A stretch of DNA of 64,000 nt from Pachyseris speciosa (GCA_016490735.1 JAEMWC010001349.1:88501-152500); one strand, 5' to 3'. Shown: positions 1-12,014, numbered from the stretch's first letter. The notes: generated from the letters alone by a model not told the origin. Numbers and translations are program-made.

Positions 1-1505
1 TCAACTATGTCGGCTTCAGGTTAGTGGAGACATATGTCCAAATCCAGGACCGGATAAATGCAATGTATGTTCGAGGACACTTTCTCGTAATCATCGCGTC
101 GCCCATTGTGATCAGTGTAATGGTCGAACACACCTAAACTGTGGAAACATTATGCCCAGTGAATATAAACGGATGCAGAAGTCTGCACATTCAACTTGGA
201 TTTGCCCAATATGTGTGTCCACGACCTGTTTGATGGATTTACCTTTTTACGATGTTGGCAACTCTACGCTGGAGGCTTTATTTATCGCCGTGATGATAAT
301 CCCACCTCACTTCAAGCAGAGACCGAGCAATCTCCAAGCGCTTTAACCGACAACGAGCGGCTTGAATCACTAAGAGGTATCGATGACAAGGAGCTACTAA
401 TGTGCCATCTAAACATCAACAGCATCCAGAACAAGTTTGAAGAATTAGCTGCAACCGTCCACAAGATTAGCGCTCATATAGTGTTTTGCTAGCGAGACCA
501 AGATTGATGCCAGCTACCCTGACAAGCAATTTTCCATTCCTGGCTATGCACTTAACCGAAATGATAGGAAAAAGGGAGGCGGAGGTATTATGGTTTTGGT
601 ATTATCTCTTCTGTCTGAGAAAAGGTTAAAACCAGACAAACACTACAAAACACTTGAACACATAGCACTGGAAGTCAAGACTATCTTTGGAAACGTAATT
701 ATTCTTGGCATTTATCGTCCACCAAGATCTATGTGCGGCGACTATCGATTACTTCTTGAAAACGAAATCAGTCACGTCTGTAACTGGGCCAGCCTCCAAG
801 GCAACTGTGTGGTAGTAATCGGCGACTTAAATTTAGACAAACAGCGTACTGATAAGCCCGAGGGGAAGGTTTTATTGGATTTGGAAAATGAACAAGGCTT
901 CGAATGTTTAATTACAAAACCCACAAGAGTAGAGAGTCGAGGTGCAATGGTGTCGGAAACTTTGATCGACGTGTTACTCAGCAACAAGCCCGAACTCTTT
1001 AAATACTCCGGAAACTATTATCCATCGCTAAGCGATCATGCCCTTATCTACGGTGTCTTAAAGGAGAGAGTTGATTCAAATAAGCCTAGAATCGTTACAG
1101 CTCGGAGTTACAAAAACTTTGAGCCTAATTTATTCAAGCAATGCCTATCAACGGCTCCATGGCACATTTGTCACCTGTTTGATGAAGTTGACGATCAGGC
1201 GCACGCCTGGAATTTGCTTATGACGATATTCTAAATGAATTGGCACCAATGAAAACCATGGAGGTTCGTGACAAAGATGTTCCATTTATGACTTCTGAAT
1301 GGAAAAGAGCCATCAGAGCAAAACTAAGGGCCACGGCAAAATTTCTGAAAAATAAAACACAAGAGAACTGGGAGCTCAAGCGAAAAGCTAGAAATGAAGC
1401 AACTAAACAAAGAAGAATTGCTATCAAGGAATACTGGAAGAAAAAAGCTCAAGATCTCAAGACTAGACCGAGAGACTTCTTCAAAACTTTCAGACCGTTT
1501 CTTAA
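1..1505 (+). pseudogene. CR1-like LINE, 5' half (PHD finger, endonuclease, linker), broken
   Basis: The reading begins at the window edge with a PHD-finger-like Cys/His cluster (about 55-230; CNVC, HCDQC, CPIC spacings), as in ORFs of CR1-type LINEs. An endonuclease/exonuclease/phosphatase domain follows from about 390 to 1080. It shows an LNINS-like start, the strand GDLNLD and the closing SDH motif, all typical of APE-type LINE endonucleases. A stop at 490-492 and a frame change near 1235 break it. A basic, helix-rich linker (1240-1505, with PFMTSEWKRAI) precedes the reverse transcriptase. The coding continues after an inserted element, at 3215. The copy is dead. Family assignment is from motif recognition. 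Confidence 0.8.
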
Positions 1506-3214
1506 GGGCCCATTAAAGTATCTTTTGATGCCGTTGCTAGGGAAAAATCAATTTGCTATAACTCTGCACATGTATCCTTCAATTGGACCAAATTTGGACA
1601 ATGCCCATAGGGGGCAAATATGGGCCAGTACATGACGTCATCGGACCACGCCCAATGTCACGTGACCAGAAACAGAAAAATGCATTTTAACTAAATGGCT
1701 TAAGCCTTTTACCCTCATTTTCTGTACAGTAACAATACAAAAGTCGTTTTGAAGAAATTTAAGCATGCGTTTTGGCTTATGATAAAAAATAAAAAAATGA
1801 GAATGGAAAATGTGCTTCTTTGACCACTCTTTTGAGCATAATTTTTTTGTTTTTCATTTTGTCGCAAAACCCATGCTTGAATTCCAAGAAAATATGATGT
1901 TCTTTCGAATTGTTTTAAAATCCAGCAACTACAATTATCTCTCGGGGAGAAAAGTCAATTTTTTCGCGGCACCGGAAGTGGCGAGCGAATTTTCAGCGGC
2001 CTGGTGCCTAAGCATTGTGGCCAGTCACATCTGTGTTTTGTTTTATCGAACAAAATTCGAATTCACTTTCTTTTTCACAGTCACGGTGTTGTAGATGACT
2101 TAAATTAGCATTAATTTTTGATGTAAGAATGAAATTCTTGTGATCTAGAGCTGCTTTCAAGGATGCTCACCGTCTTTTGCTCCATGCTATCTTGGGAGAG
2201 CTTCGTTTATTTGTGTTATATTTAAACAATGGAATTTCTCAGGTTCGGAAGGACAGCTCACGGACACAGGTTCACAGGATCGCACAGTTTTATCGCAAGA
2301 TCGGAGCGGTCAAAAAGGCCGCGGACACAGAGTTTCTTTTGAAGTTTGCAGGGGATGATAGCGCAGTACTAATTTCAGTTTGTGTCTCCGCATCTTTGAG
2401 ATTTCGATTTCCAACCTGACACTGGAAATCTTTTACTGTCACCTTTTCGAGATTTCCCCATCGACATGCAACCATCGCTGCGGCTTTCTGTTTACGTCCG
2501 TACGTGGATCACATTTTCAAGCAGAACACTCAAGTTTCAAAAATAAAGGTACGACTCACATGTTGTAAACGGAAAGCAGAAAATTCAGGGGCACCCAACG
2601 ACAAGTTTCGGTAGATATCTTTTCGGTGGAGGGTAGTTCGCCTTGGGCTTTCGGTGTCGATTAAAGAGTGCACTCGGCCCAAAAGATTCCCAATGGGGAA
2701 ATAATGGCCCCTGAGGTTTTCGGAAAGGTCATAATTGCTGTTTTTGGCAGTTAAAAACGTCAGCTAACATTTTCGGAAAGAAAATTATTCCCTAGAAAGT
2801 TCGTGGAAAGTTCATTTCAGCTTGAATTTTCTCAAAGGAAGATTTTGTTCCCTAACATTTTCGGGCAATTAAAACTTCAGCTAGGGAGTCCGAACAGATG
2901 AAATTTTTCTAGCTAACAAAAACATCACTTAAAACAGACTTCAAACACCGTAAGGTACTTAAAAATGCCTTTCCACAGCTTTTGGTTGATTTGGCTCGTT
3001 GAGTGCCCTGAAAATCAATTAATAAAAATGTAAACAAAAGGTTTTCGATCTTGTGTTTGTTGCAACGAAGCAAAAAAAGGTTACCGGCGACTTGAACGAG
3101 CCAGCGACCGGCCGACGCCGAAGAAAGCGCGCGAAAAAATTTGGGCTGACCGGAAGTGAAATTGCACTTGGTTAGCGACCGTGTAACTTAGCAACGAGAT
3201 ACTTCAATGGGCCC
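1506..3214. mobile_element. Non-autonomous DNA transposon with TTAA target duplication, inserted in the LINE
   Basis: The LINE frame stops at TTAA (1502-1505) and resumes at a second TTAA (3215-3218). Between them lies a 1.7-kb segment whose ends are inverted: GGGCCCATTAAAGTATCT on the left, and the reverse complement of AGATACTTCAATGGGCCC on the right. Removing the segment plus one TTAA restores the LINE linker frame, so the boundaries are firm. TTAA duplications point to piggyBac-like mobilisation. No transposase is encoded; the short ORFs inside are not recognisable. Part of the interior (2590-2960) is a dispersed repeat, found inverted near 5400-5860. Confidence 0.75.
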
Positions 3215-4920
3215 TTAAAACACAAGGGAATGCTAATAATGCGGAGATAAGGCTAAATGTAAACGAAACCCTCGTGAGTAACGAAAAAGAAGTTGCTGAG
3301 GTGCTTGTTAATCATTTCGCAACAATAGCTGATGGTATAGGAGGTATGGGTGCCCAGCTAACGTCAATCGATGACTTTGACAACCACCAAAGCATTCAAA
3401 GAATTCGACAGGGATTAGTGACGTAACACCTGTCACGCAAGGTCAAGTCAAAACTGTCTTAGAGTCACTCGATACGAACAAGGCTACCGGCTGTGATGGC
3501 ATTCCAACAAAAATTATGAAAATAGGAGCTGAGGAATTATCTCAACCACTGGCTAATCTTTTTAACTCGTGTATACGGGAGAGAGTATGGCCGAGCGACT
3601 GGAAGCGCGGTGACTGGACTCCTGTGTATAAGAAAGATGACAAGTAATCTAAAAAAAATTCCGACCCATAACTGTGTTGCCATGCGTGGACAAAGTGTTT
3701 GAGCAACTAATATGCATGCAAGTGTCAACTGCCTTTGAAGGCAATATTTATGAACAGTCCGCTGCCTATCGAAAAACTCACACCTGTGAAACGACACTAA
3801 TAAACTTAGTGGAAGAATGGAAACGAGCAAGAGACAACAGAGTCGCTGTAGCCATTTTATCGACCGACATGTCCAAGGCATTCGATTCCCTCCACCCCCC
3901 ACTGCTACTCAGTAAGCTGAAAGCATATGGTTTCCAGGAAGGCATGATACAGCTCTTAAATAGCTACTTATGCGACCGCGTATATCGAGTCAAAATTGGC
4001 AGTCACGCAAGCTCGTCCAGGACGGTCAGCCGTGGTTGCCCCCAGGGCTCTGCCCTGGGTCCACTGCTGTGGAATGTATTTCAAAATGACTTGTCCTTTT
4101 TTGTAAAGTCGGGCTTGTAGATGTACGCAGACGACCATCAAATGTTTCACATCGGACATAATCAAGCTAGTGTTACCTCAGAGCTCAGAGAAACCGCGCG
4201 CACCGCCACCAACTGGTACGACTCCAATCTTCTTGCTGGGAACCTCAAGAAGTATCAGGCTATGAGCATTGGTTATAGTGAAGACAAAAATGATGCCACA
4301 TTCACAATTTGTGTGAACAATGAGGAAATAAAAAACAGTAGGAGAACTTGAACTCTTAGGTGTTATCTTAGACTCGAAACTCAACTTCACTGATCATATT
4401 AGCTCAATCTGTAAGAAGGCCAGTAAAAGGATAGGAGTGCTTATGCGACTAAGAAACCTAATCCCTATAAATGCTAAACTAGTGCTGTTCAAAACACACC
4501 CTTATGAACAAAGTCAAACATAAATTATGTCCAGCTTATATTAGCAATATTTTTAATACTCATAGCACTTCTTACTTTTTAAGACAAACTGATTTTAGCT
4601 TTCCTAGATGGAATACAGTAACATTTGGTAAACATTCTCTGCGTAACCTTGGTCCAAAATTATGGGGAAAACTGCCTACAAATATCAGATCAGCAAAAAC
4701 CTTGAACAACTTTAAAAGTATGATACGAAAATTTGATGTAAGCTCTCTGCTGGAAGACGGATATACATGTTGTTCTTGCTGTTCAACTATGTAGTTATTA
4801 ATCAACTAGTGGGTAATATTATTGTAATAGCACTAATTAACGAATTTGCTCTTAAATTTAATCTTATTTTTTACTAGATTTTAGTTGAATGGATTTTACC
4901 TCATATTTTAGTCTCCCCAA
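3215..4920 (+). pseudogene. CR1-like LINE, 3' half (reverse transcriptase and tail), broken
   Basis: Reverse transcriptase motifs are in order: the DMSKAFDS catalytic strand near 3870, RGCPQGSALGPLLW near 4035, and the MYADD box at 4121. An in-frame stop lies at 4118-4120 just before the MYADD box, with further frame changes near 3425, 3650 and 4350. At about 4500 the thumb region jumps directly to the conserved C-terminal LINE tail (4504-4794), so roughly 0.3-0.5 kb of the usual sequence is missing. The 3' untranslated part runs to about 4920 and contains CTCCCCAATTAGTAG, which also occurs in the tail of the SINE at 30.7 kb. Non-functional. Confidence 0.8.
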
Positions 4921-5399
4921 TTAGTAGGGCACTTGTGTTCCGCTACAGAGATTATCATCATTCCACAAAGCTTTATTAATCACTTCTTTCAAGGTACTTT
5001 TCGGGTTTGGATTTTTTAAAAACCATACACACTTAGGTGCCTTGTCCTTGATACGAGTGAAAGAACCAAAACATCCTGGCGGTCGACAATTATTGCTGCA
5101 TCTCTCTGCTATACGACTTAGCAGGACGTAAGAAATGTAAGAAGAAATATGACGGATGTTGGTCAAAATGATAATCTTACTTTTCTAGAAGTCAAAACCG
5201 TTTTTGTTCTGACTCTAAACGCACTTGAAACTTTAAACTGTCGGAATTTATTGCCCTTGTCCGAAAATAAGAAAAAGTGGCTACGAAATTTATAATTAGA
5301 CGTTGTTGAAATCCTTTGAACAGTGAAAAAGAAAAAAAAAATTGTTTTCTTAATTCAAAGATACCGAGACATGTTGTTCGGGCAAACAATTCAGAGTCA

Positions 5400-5860
5400 C
5401 GTCAGGGGCACCAACGAGCCATTTTAAGCACCTTATGGTTTTTCTAAGTCTGTTTAAAGTGATGTTTTCGTTAGCTAGAAGAATTTGAAATTTTAATAGC
5501 CCGAAAATGTCAGGGAACAAAATCTTAATTTCTTTGAGAAAATGCTAGCTAGAAATAAACTTTCCAACTTTCAAGGGGACTATTTTCTTTCCGAAAATGC
5601 TAGCTGATACCCTTGATGCCAGAGGTCCTCTCGCTCACCAACGACGAGAAGCGTAGAGAGAAGTAGTGTTTATTTTCTCGCGGCTTTGCGACTTGCTTTC
5701 GCGGCTTCGCCGCTCAATTCCGTCGCCCCCAAAGAAAAAAAACACGTCTGGCACCCAGGATAGCTAGCTGACGTTTTGGACTGTCAAAAAGAGCAAATAC
5801 CACCTTTCTGAAAACCTCAGAGGCTATGATTTCCCCATTGCGAATCTTTTAGGCCACGTT
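5400..5860. repeat. Inverted copy of the repeat at 2590-2960
   Basis: Blocks such as the AGCTAGAA-rich stretch, AAAATGTCAGGGAACAAAATC and TTTCTTTCCGAAAATGCTAGCTGA match the reverse complement of 2590-2960. A further match (GATTTCCCCATTG...) follows after an extra 150-bp piece (about 5612-5765). A dispersed repeat family with copies in opposite orientation 2.5 kb apart. No coding. Confidence 0.6.
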
Positions 5861-6383
5861 TCAGTTACGAAAATCCAAGTGCAATCCAAGTTCCAATTGC
5901 AATTCCAATTTCCATGTTCAATCGACGCCGAAAGCCGAAATACCCTCGCATCGAACAAATATCTACACGGCAGTAGCACGACGTTTGAAACGGGCCTACC
6001 GGACTAGGCACTTATCACGGTAGTAAATCGAGTCAAATGTGCTACATCCGTTTATCAACCTTTTCATTAAGAAAAATTAAAGGCTCCCCTCAGTAAAGTT
6101 GAAGTTGAAAGTGTCTGTAACCCCAAAAATCTTTTTTCGCTCAATTACATCCTTGTATGGAACTGAGAAAAATGCCGCAAAAAGTTTTGAATTCGGTTAA
6201 AACCCAATTTTTTATGAATTTTTAAAGTGAGCGCCATTTAATGCAAGACCGAGCAAATGGGAGAATGGGACTAGTGACGTCATTCCAGGACACTGCTCGC
6301 TTCGCTTTGGTTTATACTGTATGGGATCAAGCGTTTTTAGGGTTTTATATTTTGGCGAAAGAACTTTTGTTTGACTAAAAAAC
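5861..6383. other. No recognisable gene
   Basis: AT-rich DNA with a small run of CAATTCCAAT-like words at 5878-5912. I see no gene, tRNA or clear transposon end here. Confidence 0.4.
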
Positions 6384-6773
6384 ATGGGATTATCAAATCT
6401 ATTCATAATGTTGTCCTGCGATGCTGGCTTTGACTCTAGCTCGGATTCCGAGGCCGTAGAAACGGATGTCGAGTGCAACTTAGAAGTGGAGTGTTCATCA
6501 AATGCGAGCGAACAAGAAACCTCAGATGACGAGGAACCAGGAGATGTATATGCAAATGAGGCGATAGCACACGAGGAATGGCTGGCTCACAATGAAGCAG
6601 AAAGGAAAATGGAGGAAGAAGTTGAAATGAAATTGCAAAAGCGACTAAAGGTGGTAGACGAATATGCTGATTCCTTACATTTTCTTCTACGTTTTTGCTC
6701 GGGTTCGACTCGTGAGCTGACACAAGTGGACCAGCGCGTCTTTCCTCCTTTGCATAAAGTGAGACACAGATAG
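6384..6773 (+). CDS. Possible acidic hypothetical exon or ORF
   Basis: An open frame of 129 codons with a very acidic, serine-rich N-terminal half (SSSDSEAVETDVE, QETSDDEEPGD) followed by a charged helix rich in Glu and Lys. The composition is more protein-like than most ORFs nearby. No domain is recognisable. A GT near 6650 could be a splice donor, so only the first 90 or so residues may be coding. It could equally be a first exon of a transposon gene or a chance ORF. Confidence 0.25.
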   Translation: MGLSNLFIMLSCDAGFDSSSDSEAVETDVECNLEVECSSNASEQETSDDEEPGDVYANEAIAHEEWLAHNEAERKMEEEVEMKLQKRLKVVDEYADSLHFLLRFCSGSTRELTQVDQRVFPPLHKVRHR

Positions 6774-6848
6774 ATGTTTTAGAGGAATGCAGCAAAACCA
6801 GCAAAATTTTACAAATACAAAGTGAGTGAAAGCCGTGAAAGAAATATA

Positions 6849-7001
6849 GATTACGGCATAGAAAGTGCGACGTACGGACTTTTATTCACGAGTTGCAAAA
6901 CTTGGGAAAACGAACGAGTGAGCGCAGCGAACGAGTGAGTTTTCCAAAGTTTTGCAACGAGTGAATAAAAATCCGTACAAAGCACTTTCTATGCTGTAAT
7001 T
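6849..7001. repeat. Foldback MITE-like palindrome
   Basis: The left arm starts GATTACGGCATAGAAAGTG. The right arm ends CACTTTCTATGCTGTAATT and pairs with it, and the pairing continues inward through TTTTATTCACGAGTTGCAAAA and its complement to a GCGCAGC loop near 6923. The whole 150 bp is close to one long hairpin. Confidence 0.75.
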
Positions 7002-7267
7002 TGTTTATTATATATATAACGAGAATTAAACCTATACTTGAAATCAGTTTTGTTTTTCCCGATTCAATAAGCTTACATGAAGAACACCAAAAATTCAAGA
7101 CTGATCTACATGACCGAGCGTAATAAAAAAACATGTCCGGTTTCCAGGGCAGCAACAAGTAGACAAAGAGGCTACACAAGCTTAAATATCACTTCCTATT
7201 TAGAATAACTGAAAAATAGGGGAGAATTTGTAAATACAAAGAGTGAAATGTTTTCGCTTGTCCTTAA

Positions 7268-7383
7268 TCCGGGGTGCTTCTGCATGTACCGGAGCATATA
7301 GGCACCGGAGCACATTGTTGTTACTATTGTTTTGGGGGTTTTGTGATAGGCATTTCTATGGAGTTCCGGTACATGCAGAAGCT
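7268..7383. repeat. Short inverted repeat pair
   Basis: TGCTTCTGCATGTACCGG at the left pairs with CCGGTACATGCAGAAGC at the right, about 80 bp apart. Probably a small MITE. No coding. Confidence 0.6.
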
Positions 7384-7689
7384 ACCAGATTCAATCATGT
7401 GATGGCGGCGCTTCGCGCTGTGCAACAACAAATTCGCACTCTGTTGACTTACACTGTTTATAGAAATGTTGAATGTTCCTCCTTGAATGTTCGTCCCCTT
7501 GTTTTTGTTCGATTGCGTCCCAATAAAATCATTTAATGGTAAATCCAGTGGAACAAAACGGGAAGCCGAAGCCATGTTTTTGAAACACAAACTTCGAGCG
7601 GGCGCTGAGTTGAAGCCCGCGCCTCTCAGAAGCCATTTGAGTGCTTTGCTCTGATTGGCTGAGCGATTCTACTCTGGACGGTGATTGGT

Positions 7690-7765
7690 TATATTTTCAC
7701 ATGTGAAGAATGCTGTACGCGAAGCTGATTGGACGTATCGCTTTCTTCACATGTGAAAATATAGC
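7690..7765. repeat. Short inverted repeat with CACATGTG cores
   Basis: ATATTTTCACATGTGAAGAA and its inverted copy TTCTTCACATGTGAAAATAT flank about 35 bp. Each arm carries the CACATGTG palindrome. Likely a miniature foldback element. Confidence 0.6.
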
Positions 7766-8004
7766 ATTAATGTCACTGTTCCTAGGAACGATACACGACC
7801 GCTATACGCTCTAAAGAAATGAGCGAAATACTTTTAAAATAAACAAGACAACGACTCAAGATGGCGTTATTGAGGGGCACACTGCCTTGCGGTGGGTCAG
7901 TCAATGCGACTTCCGATTTGCGTGACAAAAACAACCTCACTTATCTCCCCAGCACTACGAGCTGAATGCTAGACAGCACGTGCTGGATCGGACAAGAGTA
8001 TTGG

Positions 8005-9150
8005 TTAGCAGGCGATAAACAAAAGCAAAGACGCGAACAAGCTTGGGGGAAGTCGCTGCGCAGACTTAACCGCCACAGATGCATGCAAGGCAATGCATCC
8101 CCCAAGCCGAGAAACGAAACAAAAACTGCGAATTTTACATGGGAGCAAAACAGCTCGAAACGGTAGCCATCTTGGGGCAACTGATTGCAAGACGGACTGC
8201 GGAGTTCTAATATAAAGCTGGTAACAGTCGGAAGACCAGCGACCAAGTACCTTGATAAGCCAGTCTGGCAAGCCGGCAGCAGCTGCAACAGAGGCTGCCC
8301 CTATACGAAAGCTATGGCCCTTGAGGCTTTGGTAGGGAAGACCCGCGAACCTTGTGCTGTCCTGCAGGAGGTGAGAAACAGCGCCCCGGGTGAGATAACG
8401 TCCCGATTGAAAGTAGAAAAGGGGCCCTGGATGTGGCCTTGCTAAAAGAAAGTAATCGCGCATGGCCATTACGGCGCAAACCGCAGAAGAGCTGCGCGCG
8501 ATGGTGAGGGACTGCCCGTGCCTAAAGACGTCGGTTTTGGACGATTTTAGTTGAACGGTCATAAACTGCGGACGTGCCAGAGTGGGCTGGAAGGTTATAC
8601 AATCCGTGGAAAGGTCAAAACGCGGCCTAAACTTATGTACACCTAAGTATGTAAACTCGCTGCATCGAAGAAAAGCAAAAAACGCTAAGGTAAATGCGGC
8701 CCAAACCATAGAAAAATCCCGGGGACTTAACCAGGCCTGTAAGACGGGGCGGATGGAGGAGAGCATTAGAGGGGTAACCGGCTGCCGACGGATTTGTTTA
8801 TCACCTTGGAAACGGAGGATACCCCGTAAAACCTTACGCAAAAGAAGCCTACCCTTAAGGGGGTCATTATACCCAGAGCTAATGTGGAGGTTGCGAACCG
8901 CGGCCAAATAAAGTTTTATAGTGCTATGACGGACTGTCCTGGCTAAATAGGATGCGAAATAAACCAGTGTCCCTTCAGAGGCAGGTAGCACATGCCCGGA
9001 GGGACGAATAAGACGGTTCATTAGACAAAAGTTTAAGAAACGCTTTTCTCCACAGCTGTAAGTTCTGTTAGTAGTCTTGGCAAGGCCCCAGCTGGCGTAG
9101 GTCAGAACCTCATCCCTCAGAGGGTCATTAATGAAGGCGGGATGGTACAA
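8005..9150 (-). CDS. Tyrosine recombinase of DIRS/Ngaro-type element
   Basis: An uninterrupted frame of 381 codons. The N-terminal part is the core-binding domain (KTTNRTYSCGEKRFLNFC). The catalytic half has the first arginine in FAFLRCSEF, the box GHSFRIGAAS containing the second arginine, and the tyrosine region GRWSSDCYQLYIRTP. All key residues appear to be present. It would join the circular cDNA to the genome without making target duplications. The last 50 or so residues look poorly conserved. The assumed start overlaps the end of the RT frame. Confidence 0.85.
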   Translation of the reverse strand: MYHPAFINDPLRDEVLTYASWGLAKTTNRTYSCGEKRFLNFCLMNRLIRPSGHVLPASEGTLVYFASYLARTVRHSTIKLYLAAVRNLHISSGYNDPLKGRLLLRKVLRGILRFQGDKQIRRQPVTPLMLSSIRPVLQAWLSPRDFSMVWAAFTLAFFAFLRCSEFTYLGVHKFRPRFDLSTDCITFQPTLARPQFMTVQLKSSKTDVFRHGQSLTIARSSSAVCAVMAMRDYFLLARPHPGPLFYFQSGRYLTRGAVSHLLQDSTRFAGLPYQSLKGHSFRIGAASVAAAAGLPDWLIKVLGRWSSDCYQLYIRTPQSVLQSVAPRWLPFRAVLLPCKIRSFCFVSRLGGCIALHASVAVKSAQRLPPSLFASLLLFIAC

Positions 9151-10900
9151 GGACTCGGGTCGGCGCCGGGGGCGAGGGCCCGGAAACGCTGCGTCTGAAA
9201 CCGGGAGAGTGCATCAGCAATCTCATTTGACACCCCTGGGACATGACGGGCACGTACGAAAAAATTATTCCTCATGGAAATTAACACCAAGAGCCTGACC
9301 AAATCCATGATACGGGGTGCTTTGGAATGCCCGGAATTGATAATAGAGACCACCGATTCATTATCGCACCAAAACTGAAGCCGTTTGCCCGCGAAAAAGG
9401 GGTGCCATATAGCACAGGCGACAACTATGGGGAACAATTCTTGCCACTCTATACTAATTCCCTTCCCCTTGTTTAAACGCAGGTGGGGTGGCCAGAGACC
9501 CTGAAACCACTTTCCCTGGAAAAAACCGCCGAAACCTATTGTGCTCGCGGCGTCAGTGTAGAGCTCCAGGGCGGGGGATGGGGAAGTGTTAGACTCCAGG
9601 AAAAAGGAACGCCCGTTCCATTTCGTTAGGAACACCTTCCACATGTCGAGGTCCTTGTAAAATTCCCTATTAAGCCTGACGTGATGAAAACGGCTGGGAA
9701 CCCCCCTAGTCAGATTAATAGCGCGCTGAAGGAAGGTCCTACCCGGGACCACCACCTTACACGCGAACTGGAGGGTGCCAATAAGCGATTGAAGCTCCAC
9801 GAGGCGCACGGAACGGCGTTTTCTGAAGGACGATAAGAGCTCGTTTATCCGGGTGAGTTTGTCCTGTGGTAGGCGGGCCTCCATGCGTACGCTGTCTAAG
9901 ACAATACCCATGAATTCAATTACCTGGGAGGGACCTATTGTTTTAGACGCCACCACAGGGGCCTTAAGGGACATGAAAACCCGTAGTAGGGTGCTAAAGC
10001 TGGAAAGACAGGACAACTTGGACTGTTCTGCAAGAAAAAAGTCGTCCAGGATGTGGATAACATGCTGGAGGCCATAATTATGTTTTAGTATCCATTCGAG
10101 CCCGTCCGAAAGTTGATTAAACAGGAATGGAGCGCTACGGAGACCAAAGGGTAGGTACATATCAACGTAGTACTGGGATTGCCAGGAGATACCCAGCAAG
10201 CTCCAGTCGTTGGGATGAATCGGTATCAAGCGAAAAGCCGATTTGAGGTCGGTCTTAGCCATAAAGGCACCGCTTCCCAGGGACTGAAGGATACGGATGG
10301 CATCGTCGACCCGAACATAACTAAGGGAAAAGGGGTCCTTTGGAATATGGTCATTGATACTATCCCCTTGGGGATAGGAGAGGTGGTAAATTGTACGCCA
10401 TTCGGTGGAGTGCTTTTTAGGGACCACACCCACGGGGTGACATTGAAAGTTAGGCAGAGGGGGTGAGGGGTATGGACCCGCTACCCTACCGAGGTTGACC
10501 TCCTTACGCAAGTTCGAGGTAACTACTTCAGGGTGCTGAGCAGCGGAGATTAGATTAGGGGAAACCCGATCAAACGGGGGCCAGAATAACCAATATGCGC
10601 GCCTTCCTTAAGCATACTAAGCAGATTAGAAACAAAAGTTCGATCAGGGTGATTAGTTAATTCTAACTCTAAACGATAAATGTCAATAGGTGAGGATACT
10701 TGCGGCGTCACATGGCGTCGGAGCTGATCTACTTTACTTTTTGCTACGCTCACTGGATGAAGAGGATTTGGAGGCACTGGGGCTGAATGACGGCTGCTGT
10801 GGACAGGCTGGGGCAGCATGGTTACTGGAATAGCAGCGGCGGCACACATGCGGGTAGCTGCAGTTGCGGCGGCGACAGCCGGTTGACTTGTTGAAGTCAA
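9117..10900 (-). pseudogene. Reverse transcriptase-RNase H of DIRS/Ngaro-type element, one frameshift
   Basis: From 9117 to 10511 the frame is open for 464 codons. RT motifs include the FMAKTDLKSAFRLIPIHP strand, PFGLRSAPFLFNQL and the ILDDFF catalytic box. RNase H follows with LELYTDAAS, IEWQELFPIV, WCDNESVVSII and the closing HVPGVSNEIADALSR. The conserved region just upstream (HPDRTFVSNLL, about 10610-10700) sits in another frame that runs from 10900. The switch falls at a run of five C on the minus strand (10576-10580). This is either a 1-bp lesion or a slippage site. No aspartic protease is visible. Confidence 0.8.
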
Positions 10901-12014
10901 AGCAGACAGTCTGGGCTCGGCGAAGTTTTCTGTTGGGGTCAGCGGAAGGACAATCGTCTTGAATGTGGTAGGGACTCGAGCAAACGTTGCAATGTGGCTT
11001 AGCTAAACCTGAGAAAGTCACAGTCCACAGTTCTAGGTCTACCTTGTCCCAGCTTATGGTCAAGTCATAGGCCGCGCGTCGACGGAATTGCTGGTCGTAT
11101 GACAGCCACGCCATGCCTTTAAATTTAGTGACGGCCCTGCTAATAATTTGCTGGTACTTTATAAGTTCAAGCGCTCTTCGCGGGTAGGCTGTCACAATAA
11201 CTAACATAAAGGTGGTGAAGGCATCAAGCCATTTCTGAAAAGTGTCTATGACTTGTTTCCTCTTGCGAACCATTGTGACTGGGGAGCCCAGGGAGCCTAG
11301 GGCCGAGTCGTCAAGTCTCAACTGAAGCTCGGGGGTCTGGGATTGATACAAATTGTCCGGCAACAACAACGCAAGATCAACATACTCACCGCGGAGTATC
11401 TTGTCCTCCAAATGGCGGTCGACTGGCCTTGACAGTCCCAGAGGCGATGCTGTGCCCGGGGTACGTGGACATTGGACGACTGGAGGCGAAATGTGGCCAC
11501 GTTCAGGCGTACGGAAGGCCACCAAGGCATTGCTCACTGACTCGGCGACGATCGCTTCGATGGCAGATCGCTGGGCCGGACTGAGGGACTGCTGATGATC
11601 TAGTTCCACTGGATCGTCCGGGCCAAACATATCTTCTATGGAAGAGGATGAGGCGTTGTCCAACAGGGCGCTGTCCTCGAGTTCGTGGTTTTGTTCGAGC
11701 GTCTCTGTAGTCGGTGCTGGGCGGTCGGAAGTTTGCTCAGCGCTCCGGCGATTTGCAGCATGGCTAGGTGCTCGGCGCTGGCGAGATTTTCCTGACCTTC
11801 CACGCGACGTTTCGACAGGAGGGCGTACAGAGCCAGTGTTCCCATACAGGGCTTTCTTGAGACGGGCGAGGAGTTGCCCTTTAGAGCCAGTTATTGGGAG
11901 ATTCAGGGCCTGAAGACGAAGCTGCAAGACCTCGCTTGAAAGTACTGCTAGATCTTCGCGTGCACGTTTGGCGGATGAGCGAGTGGTGTTAGAAGCGGCG
12001 CGAGGACGAACCAT
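10734..12014 (-). CDS. Gag-like nucleocapsid protein with SAP-like motif and zinc knuckles
   Basis: A frame of about 426 codons from the ATG at 12014 (MVRPRAAS); an in-frame ATG at 12119 is possible. Residues 20-60 resemble a SAP motif (LQALNLPITGSKGQLLARLKKAL). The middle is acidic and low-complexity. The C-terminal third has closely spaced Cys/His clusters (CNVCSSPYHIQDDC, then C-x7-C-x5-CSYPHVCRRC) as in DIRS/Ngaro gag proteins, and ends in a serine-rich tail. It likely packages the element RNA. Its 3' end overlaps the RT frame. Confidence 0.75.
   Translation of the reverse strand: MVRPRAASNTTRSSAKRAREDLAVLSSEVLQLRLQALNLPITGSKGQLLARLKKALYGNTGSVRPPVETSRGRSGKSRQRRAPSHAANRRSAEQTSDRPAPTTETLEQNHELEDSALLDNASSSSIEDMFGPDDPVELDHQQSLSPAQRSAIEAIVAESVSNALVAFRTPERGHISPPVVQCPRTPGTASPLGLSRPVDRHLEDKILRGEYVDLALLLPDNLYQSQTPELQLRLDDSALGSLGSPVTMVRKRKQVIDTFQKWLDAFTTFMLVIVTAYPRRALELIKYQQIISRAVTKFKGMAWLSYDQQFRRRAAYDLTISWDKVDLELWTVTFSGLAKPHCNVCSSPYHIQDDCPSADPNRKLRRAQTVCFDFNKSTGCRRRNCSYPHVCRRCYSSNHAAPACPQQPSFSPSASKSSSSSERSKK

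Noticed and set aside
10179..10466. Plus-strand ORF opposite the DIRS-like RT
   Set aside because: Shadow frame; the minus strand has the RT motifs.
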